From Falsirhodobacter xinxiangensis (GTDB lineage Bacteria; Pseudomonadota; Alphaproteobacteria; Rhodobacterales; Rhodobacteraceae): a DNA stretch of 64,000 nucleotides. Both the position numbers and the translations under genes were made by a program. Positions 1 to 8,073 of this stretch are shown piece after piece. How positions within the stretch are numbered: the first letter of the stretch is position 1; each line of letters starts with the position of its first letter. The notes under the pieces are model-generated. The model worked only from the letters and a program-made list of their open reading frames with translations, did not search any database and was not told the DNA's origin. The stretch is taken from positions 299,893 through 363,892 of the forward strand of contig NZ_SMYN01000002.1 in the NCBI RefSeq assembly GCF_004959935.1. Reading direction: 5' to 3'.

Positions 1-108
1 GATCATGCCATAGGCTCGGAAGCGCGCCTCGGCGGCATTGCGGCGCTTTGTGCGCGCGTCGGCGACCAGAAGCGAGCCGCGTTCGCGATGAGAGCTGATG
101 TCGCTCAT
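1..108 (-). CDS. pstA: Phosphate ABC transporter permease PstA (N-terminal part, cut by window edge)
   Basis: Only the first 36 codons are present; the gene continues beyond position 1. The translation begins MSDISSHRERGSLLVADART and ends in a basic stretch (RTKRRNAAEARFRAYGMI) that fits the cytoplasmic lead-in to the first membrane helix of PstA. Its ATG (106-108) overlaps the pstC stop as ATGA, so the two permease subunits are translationally coupled. PstA pairs with PstC to form the membrane channel of the high-affinity phosphate importer. Assignment rests on position and the short N-terminus. Confidence 0.8.
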   Translation of the reverse strand, partial: MSDISSHRERGSLLVADARTKRRNAAEARFRAYGMI

Positions 109-1565
109 TCGTATTGCTCCCGGTATTTGCGCACGATGTAGAGCGCGAAGATGTTGAGGCCGAGCGTGATGACGAACAGCGTCAGGCCAAGCGCGAAGGC
201 GACCAGTGTCTCGGGCGAATTGAAGTCCGTGTCTCCCGTCAGCTGCGAGACGATCTTCACGGTGATCGTCGTCATCGCTTCGAACGGGTTCAGACCCAGC
301 CGGGCCGCAGCCCCTGCCCCAAGCACCACGATCATCGTCTCGCCGATGGCGCGGGATGCGGCAAGCAGAACGGCCCCGACGATGCCCGGAAGCGCGGCGG
401 GCAACACGACCTGCCGGATCGTTTCCGACTTGGTGGCGCCAAGACCCAGCGATCCGTCACGCAGCGATTGGGGAACCGAGTTGATGATGTCGTCCGACAG
501 CGAGGACACGAACGGGATGATCATGATGCCCATGACCAGACCCGCGGTCATGACCGAAGTGCCCGACGATCCCAGCCCCATCGGCTGAGCGAAGTAATCG
601 CGCAGCAGCGGCCCGACGGTGACCAGCGCGAACAGACCATAGACGATGGTCGGAATCCCGGCCAGCACCTCGATCAGCGGTTTTGCGAAGGACCGCACGC
701 GGTTCGACGCATATTCCGACAGGTAGATCGCGGCGAACAGGCCGATGGGAACCGCCACCAACAGCGCAATGAAGCTGATGTAGAGCGTGCCCCACAGCAG
801 CGGGATGATGCCCAGCTGGCTGTTGCCGTGGAAGACCGGCGACCACGTGGTTCCAAAGAAGAACGACTGCCACGGATACTGGCTGAAGAAGTTCATCGTT
901 TCGAACACCATCGAGAAGACGATGCTGATCGTGGTGAAGATGGCGATCGCAGACGCGAAGATCAGAAAGCCCATCACCGTCTTTTCGACCGCGTTGCGGG
1001 CCCAGAAATCCGGACGCACCTGCTTCAGCGCGATCGCGGCCCCCGCGAGAGCCACGCCAAGCACCAGCACCGTCATCGTCAGGCTCATGGTCGAGGCCAG
1101 CGCACGGAAGTTCTGTGCAGCCTCCAGCGTCTCGGGCGTCACGTTGCCGCCCAGCGCCACGCCCGCCTCGCCCAGACGGGCGCGCAGGGTCGAGGGGTCG
1201 TTCGTGAAGGCTTCCATCTCGTCGGGCGTGATCGCACCGGAGGAGATCGCCGCCTGCAACCCGTCGGCAACAGAGCGGACGTCGCGCATCGCAAGCTGTT
1301 GCGCAGTCGCGGTCGCGGTCGCCTCGGCGGGCAACTGCGCGGCGATGCGGTTTTCGATGAAAAGTGGCTGGAAGATCAGCCAGACCAGCATCAGCAGCAG
1401 CGCCGGAAGCGCGGTCATGATGAAGGCATGCCAACCATAGTAGGAAGGCAGGGAGTGCATACGGCGCACGTCCCCCTGCGCGGAAGCAAGCGCCGAACGG
1501 CGGGCAAGCACGTAAGCAATCGCGGCGGCGGCAAGGACGATCAGCGCTATCCAGAGGACGGGCAT
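105..1565 (-). CDS. pstC: Phosphate ABC transporter permease PstC
   Basis: 486 aa, longer than enterobacterial PstC (about 320 aa) because of an N-terminal extension: a membrane helix at residues 3-20, another near 48-70, an Ala-rich soluble segment to about 160, and two more helices before the core permease. The core (about 245-486) carries the conserved permease loop ASRAIGETMIVVLGAG near residue 405. Such long PstC forms occur in alphaproteobacteria. It transports phosphate across the inner membrane with PstA, driven by PstB, and fed by PstS. It lies 95 bp downstream of pstS in the same operon; two hairpins in that gap probably lower its expression relative to pstS. An internal start cannot be excluded, but the N-terminal helix supports the ATG used. 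Confidence 0.93.
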   Translation of the reverse strand: MPVLWIALIVLAAAAIAYVLARRSALASAQGDVRRMHSLPSYYGWHAFIMTALPALLLMLVWLIFQPLFIENRIAAQLPAEATATATAQQLAMRDVRSVADGLQAAISSGAITPDEMEAFTNDPSTLRARLGEAGVALGGNVTPETLEAAQNFRALASTMSLTMTVLVLGVALAGAAIALKQVRPDFWARNAVEKTVMGFLIFASAIAIFTTISIVFSMVFETMNFFSQYPWQSFFFGTTWSPVFHGNSQLGIIPLLWGTLYISFIALLVAVPIGLFAAIYLSEYASNRVRSFAKPLIEVLAGIPTIVYGLFALVTVGPLLRDYFAQPMGLGSSGTSVMTAGLVMGIMIIPFVSSLSDDIINSVPQSLRDGSLGLGATKSETIRQVVLPAALPGIVGAVLLAASRAIGETMIVVLGAGAAARLGLNPFEAMTTITVKIVSQLTGDTDFNSPETLVAFALGLTLFVITLGLNIFALYIVRKYREQYE

Positions 1566-1586
1566 TTCAACTCTCGTCTGTGAAAG

Positions 1587-1614
1587 CGCCCTGCCGGTTT
1601 ATTCCGGCAGGGCG
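1587..1614 (-). terminator. Intercistronic hairpin between pstS and pstC
   Basis: Perfect 11-bp inverted repeat, CGCCCTGCCGG and CCGGCAGGGCG, with a 6-nt loop and no T tract. Placed between a binding-protein gene and its permease gene, such stems usually protect the upstream mRNA from 3' decay or attenuate readthrough, giving more PstS than PstC. The stem is visible; its role is inferred. Confidence 0.6.
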
Positions 1615-1625
1615 AACAAGACCTT

Positions 1626-1653
1626 GGCGGGGGTAGTCAGTGCCGCCCCCGCC
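1626..1653 (-). terminator. Second hairpin immediately after pstS stop
   Basis: GGCGGGGG (1626-1633) pairs with CCCCCGCC (1646-1653) around a 12-nt loop, 7 bp past the pstS stop codon. With the stem at 1587-1614 it makes a double-hairpin intercistronic region. No T tract, so a partial terminator or mRNA-stabilising element rather than a full terminator. Confidence 0.4.
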
Positions 1654-1660
1654 GGGGCCA

Positions 1661-2686
1661 TTACATGGTTTCTTCAGCAGCGACAGCAGCTTGCGTCGCA
1701 GCCAGTTCCGGGTCGGACACGAGGCCGTAAGCAGCCAGCGGGCCGTTCGGGCCGGCCATATCGTCGGACACGAAGAATTCGACGAACTCTTTCAGGCCCG
1801 GGATGACGCCGATATGCGCCTTTTTCACATAGAACTGGAGCGGGCGCGAAACCGGGTATTCACCCGAAGCGATCGACTCGGTCGACGGAACGACGCCCGA
1901 CATGGTCGCGACGCGCAGGGTGTTGGTGTTGTTCTCGTAGAACGACAGGCCGAACACGCCGATACCGTTCTTGTCCGACTGGATGCGGGCCAGCGTCTCG
2001 GTGTAGTCGCCGTCGATGTCGACCGACTTGCCGTCGGTGCGGATCGCGCCGCACTGCTCTTCGGCGGTGTCCTCGTCCGACAGCGCGGTCAGAGCTTCCA
2101 GAGCACCCGATTCTTCACAGCCAGCAGCCATGACTTTTTCGCCGAAGACTTCGCGGGTGCCGTGCTTGGTGCCCGGGATGAAGGCCAGGATCGGCTGGTT
2201 CGGCAGATCCGGGTTCACTTCGTTCCAGGTGGTGTAAGGGTTGGCAACCAGTGCGCCGTCGACGACGACCTGAGCGGCCAGCGCCTTGTACCAATCGGCG
2301 GGGGTGAAGGCGAATTCGTTGCCGTTCACGTCCGAAGCGAAGACAATCCCGTCATAGCCGATCTGGACGGCCATGATGTCGGTCACGCCGTTCGCGGCGC
2401 AGGTTTCGATCTCGCTGTCGCGGATCAGGCGCGAGGAGTTTGCAATGTCCGGGGTGTTCTCGCCGATGCCCTGGCAGAACTGCTGCAGACCGGCCGAGGA
2501 GCCGCCCGACTGGATGACCGGGGTCGGGAAGTCGAAGTTTTCGCCGAAGGCTTCCGCGACGATGGTCGAGTAGGGAAGAACGGTCGACGAACCGGCGACC
2601 TGGACTTGGTTGCGGGCTTGTGCGTGTGCGCCGGTGGCAGCAACGGCCAGCGCCAGCACCGATGCGGAAAGTTTCATGACGGACAT
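1661..2686 (-). CDS. pstS: Phosphate-binding periplasmic protein PstS
   Basis: 341 aa. A Sec signal peptide (residues 1-22, ending AHA) precedes the mature protein. The segment VAGSSTVLPYSTIVAEAFG (about 29-47) is the phosphate-binding loop of the PstS family, and SGGSSAGLQQFC follows near 60. The protein captures inorganic phosphate in the periplasm and delivers it to PstC/PstA. It is the first gene of the pst operon, behind a PhoB promoter at 2760-2793, so induction under phosphate starvation is expected. Length and order (pstS-pstC-pstA) are normal for the family. Confidence 0.95.
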   Translation of the reverse strand: MSVMKLSASVLALAVAATGAHAQARNQVQVAGSSTVLPYSTIVAEAFGENFDFPTPVIQSGGSSAGLQQFCQGIGENTPDIANSSRLIRDSEIETCAANGVTDIMAVQIGYDGIVFASDVNGNEFAFTPADWYKALAAQVVVDGALVANPYTTWNEVNPDLPNQPILAFIPGTKHGTREVFGEKVMAAGCEESGALEALTALSDEDTAEEQCGAIRTDGKSVDIDGDYTETLARIQSDKNGIGVFGLSFYENNTNTLRVATMSGVVPSTESIASGEYPVSRPLQFYVKKAHIGVIPGLKEFVEFFVSDDMAGPNGPLAAYGLVSDPELAATQAAVAAEETM

Positions 2687-2759
2687 CTCGATACTCCTGA
2701 GTTTTCGAGCCTTGGGGCCACGACGGCCTTGGGCGCCGGATTAGGCGCCTCCTGCAACC

Positions 2760-2793
2760 ATTATGTAAAAACCACATGACAGTTTTATGAAAC
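2760..2793 (-). promoter_or_regulatory. PhoB-dependent promoter of pstSCA
   Basis: On the minus strand, GTTTCATAAAACTGTCAT (2793-2776) matches 15 of 18 positions of the Pho box CTGTCATAAATCTGTCAC. Ten bases downstream is a -10 element CATAAT (2765-2760), the spacing typical of PhoB-activated promoters, which replace the -35 by the Pho box. Transcription would begin near 2753, giving a leader of about 67 nt before pstS. Motif and spacing are seen; PhoB binding is inferred. Confidence 0.8.
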
Positions 2794-2936
2794 ACGCCGA
2801 ATTTTCTCGCCTCACGCGTGTCACATACGGGGCGGCAAGACGGATGGCTTCGGGACAAATGCCGGAAAAACAGGCAAATAAGTCACGCCATGACGGCAAT
2901 TTTACGCGCAAAACCCCGGGCCTCCGCAGCCGACGC

Positions 2937-2966
2937 TTGCAACCGGCGCCGCCTGAACAATATACC
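2937..2966 (+). promoter_or_regulatory. Candidate sigma-70 promoter of the opg operon
   Basis: TTGCAA (2937-2942), an 18-bp spacer, then TATACC (2961-2966). The predicted start near 2973 leaves about 50 nt before the opgG start codon. The TTGC-type -35 recurs before gap2 and tRNA-Ser in this window. Sequence match only. Confidence 0.4.
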
Positions 2967-3025
2967 CATTCGACTGCGAATCCCACGCTTCGCAACCCCT
3001 GAGAAGAACTTGGAAACCTGACCCG

Positions 3026-4654
3026 TTGCCCGATATGATTCCGACCGCCACCGGCCCCTTTCACCTGACCCGGCGCAGCCTGATCGCCAGCGGCGTTGCC
3101 ACGACGGCATTCGCCGCCGCGCCCGGCTTTGCGCAAGAGGATCAGGCCCCGGTCCCGCCGGTGGAGGCGGAGCCAGCCCCTGCCCCGCTCGCGCAGGAAT
3201 TCAGCTTCGACATCCTGTCGGATGAGATGCGACTTGCCGCGAGCCGTCCGTTCCAGCAGCCCGAGCGGCCGGTGGGCTTGCTGTCGGAACTGCAATACGA
3301 CGATTACCGCAACATCAATTTCCGCGCCGACCGGTCGCGCTGGACGGAAAACCCCGCCAGCATGTTCCGCGTCGCCGCCTTCCACATGGGCTGGCTGTTC
3401 GAGGACCCGGTCCGCATGTTCGAAGTGCAGGGCGGGAACGCGACCGAGATGCAGTTCTCGACCGACGATTTCGAATATTACAACGATCTGGCGCAGCGGA
3501 TGCCGCAGCACGCGGAACTGCCCGGCGTCGCGGGCTTCCGTCTGGCCACGCCGATCAACCGGCCCGACATCTATGACGAGTTGGTTGCCTTCCTTGGCGC
3601 GTCATATTTCCGCGCTCTGGGTCGGGGCAGCGCCTATGGCCTTTCGGCGCGCGGGCTTGCCGTCAATACCGCGACCAACTCGCCCGAGGAGTTTCCCCGT
3701 TTCAGCCGCTTCTATATCGAACGCCCGGCCGATGGGTCGATGACGGTCACGATCTTTGCGGCCATGGACAGCCCTTCGGTCACCGGCGCCTACCGTTTCG
3801 TCATCACCCCGGGTGCCGAGACGGTGATGAACGTCACCGCGCGCATGTATTGCCGCCAGACCATCGCACAACTTGGCGTTGCACCGCTGACGTCGATGTT
3901 CCTGTTCGCGGAAAAGAACCGCGCTGAATTCGACGATTTTCGCCCCAACGTGCATGACAGCGACGGGTTGCGGATCGAGCGCGCGAATGGCGAGATCATC
4001 TGGCGTCCGCTCAACAACCCGCCGCAGCTTTCGGGTTCCTATTTCACGGAGGAGTCGCCGCGCTCCTTTGGTCTGTATCAGCGGGACCGCGAATTCGAGA
4101 ATTATCAGGACACCGAAGCGCGCTACGAGCGTCGCCCCTCGCTGAAGGTCGAGCCGACGGGCACCTGGGGCAAAGGCGCGGTGCGTCTGGTCGAGATTCC
4201 GACGGATTCCGAGGTCAACGACAATATTGTCGCGTTCTGGGTGCCGGAGGGAGAGTTCCGGCAGGGCGACGCGCGCGAATACGCCTATTCGCTTCGCTGG
4301 GGCGACCTGCCGCAGGACGAAGCGGCCCCGCTTGCATGGGTGTTCGAGACGCGGGCCGGGGTCGGCGGCGTCTCAGGCGTCGATAACGGCGAAAATTTCA
4401 GAAAATTCGTCGTGGACTTCAAGGGCGGGGTGATTGCAAACCTGCCTGCGGATGCCCAACTTGAAGCCATCGTGAGCGTGCAGAACGGCGAAGTCGCGCA
4501 CACCACGCTGGATCGCATCCCCGGAACCGATATGTGGCGGCTTGTCGCCGATGTGACGGCCCCCGAGGGTGCAATCGTGGAACTGGGCGCTCATATTGCC
4601 GGTTATGGCCGGAAGCTTTCTGAAACCTGGCTCAACCAATGGATCAACGCATGA
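3026..4654 (+). CDS. opgG: Periplasmic glucan biosynthesis protein OpgG (MdoG)
   Basis: 542 aa. The N-terminus has a twin-arginine signal (TRRSLIASGVATTAFAAAPG, about residues 13-32) ending near AQ, followed by a proline-rich linker and the MdoG domain from about residue 55 to the end. OpgG acts in the periplasm on the backbone of osmoregulated periplasmic glucans made by OpgH. The start is TTG at 3026 with GGA about 12 nt upstream; ATG at 3035 is the alternative and keeps the signal peptide. It is the first gene of an operon opgG, short ORF, opgH, opgC. R. sphaeroides has an opgGIH/opgC operon; an opgI homologue is absent here. Confidence 0.92.
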   Translation: MPDMIPTATGPFHLTRRSLIASGVATTAFAAAPGFAQEDQAPVPPVEAEPAPAPLAQEFSFDILSDEMRLAASRPFQQPERPVGLLSELQYDDYRNINFRADRSRWTENPASMFRVAAFHMGWLFEDPVRMFEVQGGNATEMQFSTDDFEYYNDLAQRMPQHAELPGVAGFRLATPINRPDIYDELVAFLGASYFRALGRGSAYGLSARGLAVNTATNSPEEFPRFSRFYIERPADGSMTVTIFAAMDSPSVTGAYRFVITPGAETVMNVTARMYCRQTIAQLGVAPLTSMFLFAEKNRAEFDDFRPNVHDSDGLRIERANGEIIWRPLNNPPQLSGSYFTEESPRSFGLYQRDREFENYQDTEARYERRPSLKVEPTGTWGKGAVRLVEIPTDSEVNDNIVAFWVPEGEFRQGDAREYAYSLRWGDLPQDEAAPLAWVFETRAGVGGVSGVDNGENFRKFVVDFKGGVIANLPADAQLEAIVSVQNGEVAHTTLDRIPGTDMWRLVADVTAPEGAIVELGAHIAGYGRKLSETWLNQWINA

Positions 4655-4812
4655 CAACTGCGCAGTCTAACGACGGTTCGGATAATCAGCAGTCGGAGAA
4701 GGGCGCCCTGCCCGACGCACCGATGGCAATGCCTCGCCAAGTGCTGGAGGCACCTCGCGGCATGTCCATGTTCCGCGCGTTCCTTCCGCGGGCAACTCGG
4801 GCAGGCAACTGA
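4651..4812 (+). CDS. Short ORF in frame with opgH, probable detached OpgH N-terminus
   Basis: 53 codons, starting with an ATG that overlaps the opgG stop (ATGA) and ending at TGA 4810-4812, just 3 nt before the opgH ATG at 4816. It is in the same reading frame as opgH. The peptide (MTTAQSNDGSDNQQSEKGAL, then PDAPMAMPRQVLEAP and a basic MSMFRAFLPRATR) resembles the hydrophilic cytoplasmic tail that precedes the first membrane helix of longer OpgH/MdoH proteins. Either this tail is made as a separate peptide with reinitiation at 4816, or the TGA replaces a sense codon (TGG Trp is one base away) by mutation or sequencing error. Independent function is unknown. Confidence 0.6.
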   Translation: MTTAQSNDGSDNQQSEKGALPDAPMAMPRQVLEAPRGMSMFRAFLPRATRAGN

Positions 4813-4815
4813 TCC

Positions 4816-6609
4816 ATGACTGCTTCGTCCGGAACCGGGGGCGCGGGGCTCTCCCGGACGATCGCCCTTAGCCTGAGCGTCCTTGCTGCCGCAGGGGCGT
4901 TCATGCTTTTTCTGCAATTCGGTATGGCCGATGGGCTGGACGCGATGGATGTCGTGCGTTCGGCGTTCATCCTGCTCTCGACCTTCTGGCTTGCCTGGGG
5001 GGCGACACAGGCGCTTCTGGGCCTGACGACCCGCGCGAAGCCGCCGGCGCTGCCCCCGTTCACCGGATTGACAACACGCACGGCGATCCTCGTCCCCGTC
5101 TACAACGAAGATCCGGTGACGACCTATTCCCGGATTGCCGCGATGGATGCGTCGTTGAAGGAAACGGGGCTTCAAAACCATTTCCACTTCGCGATCCTGT
5201 CCGACACCCGCAAGGACGACATTGCCGCCCAAGAACGGGACTGGTTCGAACGGCTGGTGCGCGAATGCGGCGCAGAAGGACGGATGTTCTATCGCCGCCG
5301 CACGAACAACAAGGGCCGCAAGGCCGGCAATATCGAGGATTTCTTCCAGCGGTCCGGCGGCGCCTACGATTTCTCGCTAATCCTGGATGCGGACAGCCTG
5401 ATGGAAGGCAGCACCATCGTCGAAATGGCGCGCCGGATGGAAGCGGAACCCCGGCTGGGTCTGCTGCAATCGCTGCCCAAGGTCACCCGCGCCCGCGCGC
5501 GTTTCGGTCGCGCGATGCAGTTTTCCGCAAGCTTCCATTCGCCCGTCTTCGCGCGGGGCCTTGGCATGATGCAGGGTGAAACCGGGCCGTTCTGGGGCCA
5601 TAACGCCATGGTCCGCGTTCGCGCTTTCGTCGAAAGCTGCGGCCTGCCGGAGCTTTCCGGCGCGCCGCCGTTCGGTGGCCATATCATGAGCCACGACTAT
5701 GTCGAGGCTGCCCTGCTCGCCCGTGCCGGATGGATCGTGCGTCTGGATGACGACCTTGAGGGCAGCTATGAAGAGGGCCCCGAGAACATCGTCGATCATG
5801 CCAAGCGCGACCGGCGCTGGTGCCAAGGCAACCTTCAGCATTCGCGGCTTTTGATGGCCCCGGGTCTGCTGACATGGAGCCGCTTTGTCTTCCTTCAGGG
5901 CATTCTCAGCTATATCTCACCGCTGTTCTGGCTCGGCTTCCTGATCGCATCAATCCTTGCGCCCTGGTTCACCCCTCCGGTCAACTATTTCCCCGTGCCC
6001 TACTGGCCCTTCCCGGTTTTCCCGTCGAACGAGGCGTGGAAGGCCATCGGTCTGGCGGTCGGCATTTTCGGCCTCCTGTTCCTGCCGAAGCTTCTGGTCG
6101 TGGCAGATGCGGTCGCCACGGGCCGGGCCCGCGGCTTCGGCGGTGCGGCGTTGGCGATCCAGTCCTCGTTGACCGAGCTTCTGTTCTCCTCCGTAACCGC
6201 GCCGATCCTGATGATGTTCCAGACGCGGTCGGTGTTTCAGGTCCTGCTGGGCCGCGACGGCGGCTGGCCGACCAACAACCGCGGCGACGGCACGCTCTCC
6301 TTGGGCGAGGCTTGGAGCGCGACGCATTGGATCGTGACCACCGGCGTCGTAGGTCTTGGCACCTGCTATCTGCTGGCGCCGGGTCTGGTGCCGTGGCTGC
6401 TACCCATCGTCATCCCGATGATCCTTGCCCCTGTCGTGGTGTCGTGGACGTCGAAACGCAGCCGGACGACCTTGTTCACCGCCCCGCTTGAGCTGTCGCC
6501 CGCCCCGGTGATGATCCTTCAGGACCGCATCCTTGCCGCGTGGCAGGGTGGCGAGGCAGCCCCGCTTGCGGGTTCCGAGCATCAGGTGGAAGCCCCCGCG
6601 CATGCATGA
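4816..6609 (+). CDS. opgH: Glucan glucosyltransferase OpgH (MdoH)
   Basis: 597 aa inner-membrane family 2 glycosyltransferase that polymerises glucose from UDP-glucose for periplasmic glucans. Two N-terminal helices (about 14-34 and 45-66), then the cytosolic GT2 domain with LVPVYNED near 92-99, ILSDT near 127, DADS near 190 and DRRWCQGN near 331 (the Q/RxxRW-type site), followed by at least five C-terminal helices. E. coli MdoH is about 850 aa with a cytoplasmic N-tail; here the tail seems to be encoded by the preceding in-frame ORF. The start at 4816 has only a weak ribosome site (AGG about 10 nt upstream), consistent with coupling or readthrough. Readthrough of the TGA would give about 652 aa. 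Confidence 0.93.
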   Translation: MTASSGTGGAGLSRTIALSLSVLAAAGAFMLFLQFGMADGLDAMDVVRSAFILLSTFWLAWGATQALLGLTTRAKPPALPPFTGLTTRTAILVPVYNEDPVTTYSRIAAMDASLKETGLQNHFHFAILSDTRKDDIAAQERDWFERLVRECGAEGRMFYRRRTNNKGRKAGNIEDFFQRSGGAYDFSLILDADSLMEGSTIVEMARRMEAEPRLGLLQSLPKVTRARARFGRAMQFSASFHSPVFARGLGMMQGETGPFWGHNAMVRVRAFVESCGLPELSGAPPFGGHIMSHDYVEAALLARAGWIVRLDDDLEGSYEEGPENIVDHAKRDRRWCQGNLQHSRLLMAPGLLTWSRFVFLQGILSYISPLFWLGFLIASILAPWFTPPVNYFPVPYWPFPVFPSNEAWKAIGLAVGIFGLLFLPKLLVVADAVATGRARGFGGAALAIQSSLTELLFSSVTAPILMMFQTRSVFQVLLGRDGGWPTNNRGDGTLSLGEAWSATHWIVTTGVVGLGTCYLLAPGLVPWLLPIVIPMILAPVVVSWTSKRSRTTLFTAPLELSPAPVMILQDRILAAWQGGEAAPLAGSEHQVEAPAHA

Positions 6610-7747
6610 GACGACTGGCGGCCGCGATCCGCGGCTGGATGTTCTGCGCGGGCTCGCGCTAGTGATGATTTACATCAACCATGTTCCCGGCACCTTGTGG
6701 GAGGCGTTCACGAGCCGCAACTACGGCTTTTCCGACGCCGCCGAAGGGTTCGTGATGATGGCTGGGGTGGCCGCGGGTCTCGCCTATTCCTCGGGCTTCC
6801 TACGCGGCGACGCGGTCCCGACGGCCCGCAGGATCTGGCGGCGCGGCTGGACGCTTTACATGGTCCACATTCTGCTGACGGTCATCGCCGTCGCCGTGGC
6901 CGCGGCCTTCTACAAGCTTGGCGCACCACAGCTTTCGAACGAGAACCTGACCCATGTGATCTTCGACGATCCGATGGGCTTCATGCTTGGCGTCGCGCTT
7001 CTGACGCACCAGCTCGGTTACGCCAACATATTGCCGATGTATGCCGCGCTGCTGTTCCTCGCGCCCGCGTTTCTGGTGTTGGCAGTGCATCGGCCGAAAC
7101 TACTGCTGGCCGGATCGATCCTGCTTTGGGCCTTCGCCGGGCAGACTCGGTTCAACCTGCCGAACTATCCCATGCCGGGCGGCTGGTTCTTCAATCCTTT
7201 CGCATGGCAGCTCTTGTTCGTGATCGGGCTGCTGACCGGGGTGGCGATGAAACAGGGGCGCAGGCTGGTTCCCGCAACGCCGGCGCTTGTCTGGCTTTCG
7301 GGTTCGGTGCTGGTCATCGTTCTGATCTGGGCCAAGTTCGAACCCGTGGCGGATGTCTTGAATGCCGGGCGGCTGGCGCTTGCCAAACTCGGCTTTCCCT
7401 ATTGGGTGACCGAGTTCGAGAAAAGCATCGTCAGCGTGTTGCGCCTCGTGCATTTCCTTGCGCTGGCCTATTTCCTCAGCGCGCTGCCCATCGTGCGCCG
7501 CATCTGTGCGCGGCCGGAACTTGCGCCGCTGGCGGTTATGGGGCGCAACGGGCTGCCGGTCTTCGCGCTTGGCACTGCGCTGTGCTATGCTGCGCAGGGG
7601 GTGATGGACATGCGCCCCAATACCCCGGTGCTGGAGGCGACGCTGATCTGGGGCGGCGTTGCGCTGCAATGGCTGTTCGCGGTGCTGCGCGACCGCTGGC
7701 GGTTCAGCAAGGCGCGCACGCCCGTCGGCGTCCCCGCAACGCCCTAG
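6602..7747 (+). CDS. opgC: OpgC-type glucan succinyltransferase / acyltransferase
   Basis: 381 aa polytopic membrane protein (about ten helices) of the OpgC family: it opens with DPRLDVLRGLALVMIYINH and SDAAEGFVMMAGVAAG, both hallmarks of OpgC. Members transfer succinyl groups to periplasmic glucans. The ATG at 6602 lies within the opgH end (8-bp overlap), so translation is coupled; longer upstream extensions run inside opgH and are unlikely. The gene ends in a CTAG that is also the stop of the convergent DUF779 gene. Confidence 0.88.
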   Translation: MHETTGGRDPRLDVLRGLALVMIYINHVPGTLWEAFTSRNYGFSDAAEGFVMMAGVAAGLAYSSGFLRGDAVPTARRIWRRGWTLYMVHILLTVIAVAVAAAFYKLGAPQLSNENLTHVIFDDPMGFMLGVALLTHQLGYANILPMYAALLFLAPAFLVLAVHRPKLLLAGSILLWAFAGQTRFNLPNYPMPGGWFFNPFAWQLLFVIGLLTGVAMKQGRRLVPATPALVWLSGSVLVIVLIWAKFEPVADVLNAGRLALAKLGFPYWVTEFEKSIVSVLRLVHFLALAYFLSALPIVRRICARPELAPLAVMGRNGLPVFALGTALCYAAQGVMDMRPNTPVLEATLIWGGVALQWLFAVLRDRWRFSKARTPVGVPATP

Positions 7748-8073
7748 ACCGAGCAAATGGTGGAGCGGGTGAGGAATCGCCGCTCCCGCCCGTTGTCGAG
7801 GCTGAACATCCCGCCCCGTCCCGGCACTGCGTCGATGATCAGGTCCGTGTGTTTCCAGACTTCGAACTGGCTGCCCGAGATGTAGAAGGGCATGCCGCCG
7901 ATCTCTCCCATCTTCACGTCGTGGTCGCCCAGAAGGAAATCCCCCTGGGCGTAGCACATGGGCGAAGACCCGTCGCAGCACCCGCCCGACTGGTGGAACA
8001 TCACCGGGCCATGGTCCGCGACGATCTCCGCCAGAAGGGAGAGCGCCTCCGGAGTGGCGCTCACCTTGTCCAT
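7744..8073 (-). CDS. DUF779 protein, aldehyde dehydrogenase partner
   Basis: 109 aa, soluble, with a Cys-rich motif SGGCCDGSSPMCY (about residues 29-41) that suggests metal or redox chemistry. DUF779 genes are habitually found next to ExaC/AldA-type aldehyde dehydrogenases; here the ATG overlaps the dehydrogenase stop (ATGA). The biochemical role is unknown. Its stop shares the four bases CTAG (7744-7747) with the opposing opgC stop. Confidence 0.85.
   Translation of the reverse strand: MDKVSATPEALSLLAEIVADHGPVMFHQSGGCCDGSSPMCYAQGDFLLGDHDVKMGEIGGMPFYISGSQFEVWKHTDLIIDAVPGRGGMFSLDNGRERRFLTRSTICSV

Larger units (their letters stand above)
2687..3025. other. Divergent intergenic region pstS / opgG
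   Basis: 339 bp with no credible gene. The pstS side holds the PhoB promoter and a repeated GGCGCC palindrome (2732-2737 and 2744-2749) in the leader. The opgG side holds a sigma-70 style candidate at 2937-2966. Between about 2800 and 2930 I see nothing I can name. Confidence 0.6.

Noticed and set aside
114..1583. 489-codon open frame antisense to pstC
   Set aside because: Highly charged low-complexity shadow of the permease gene.
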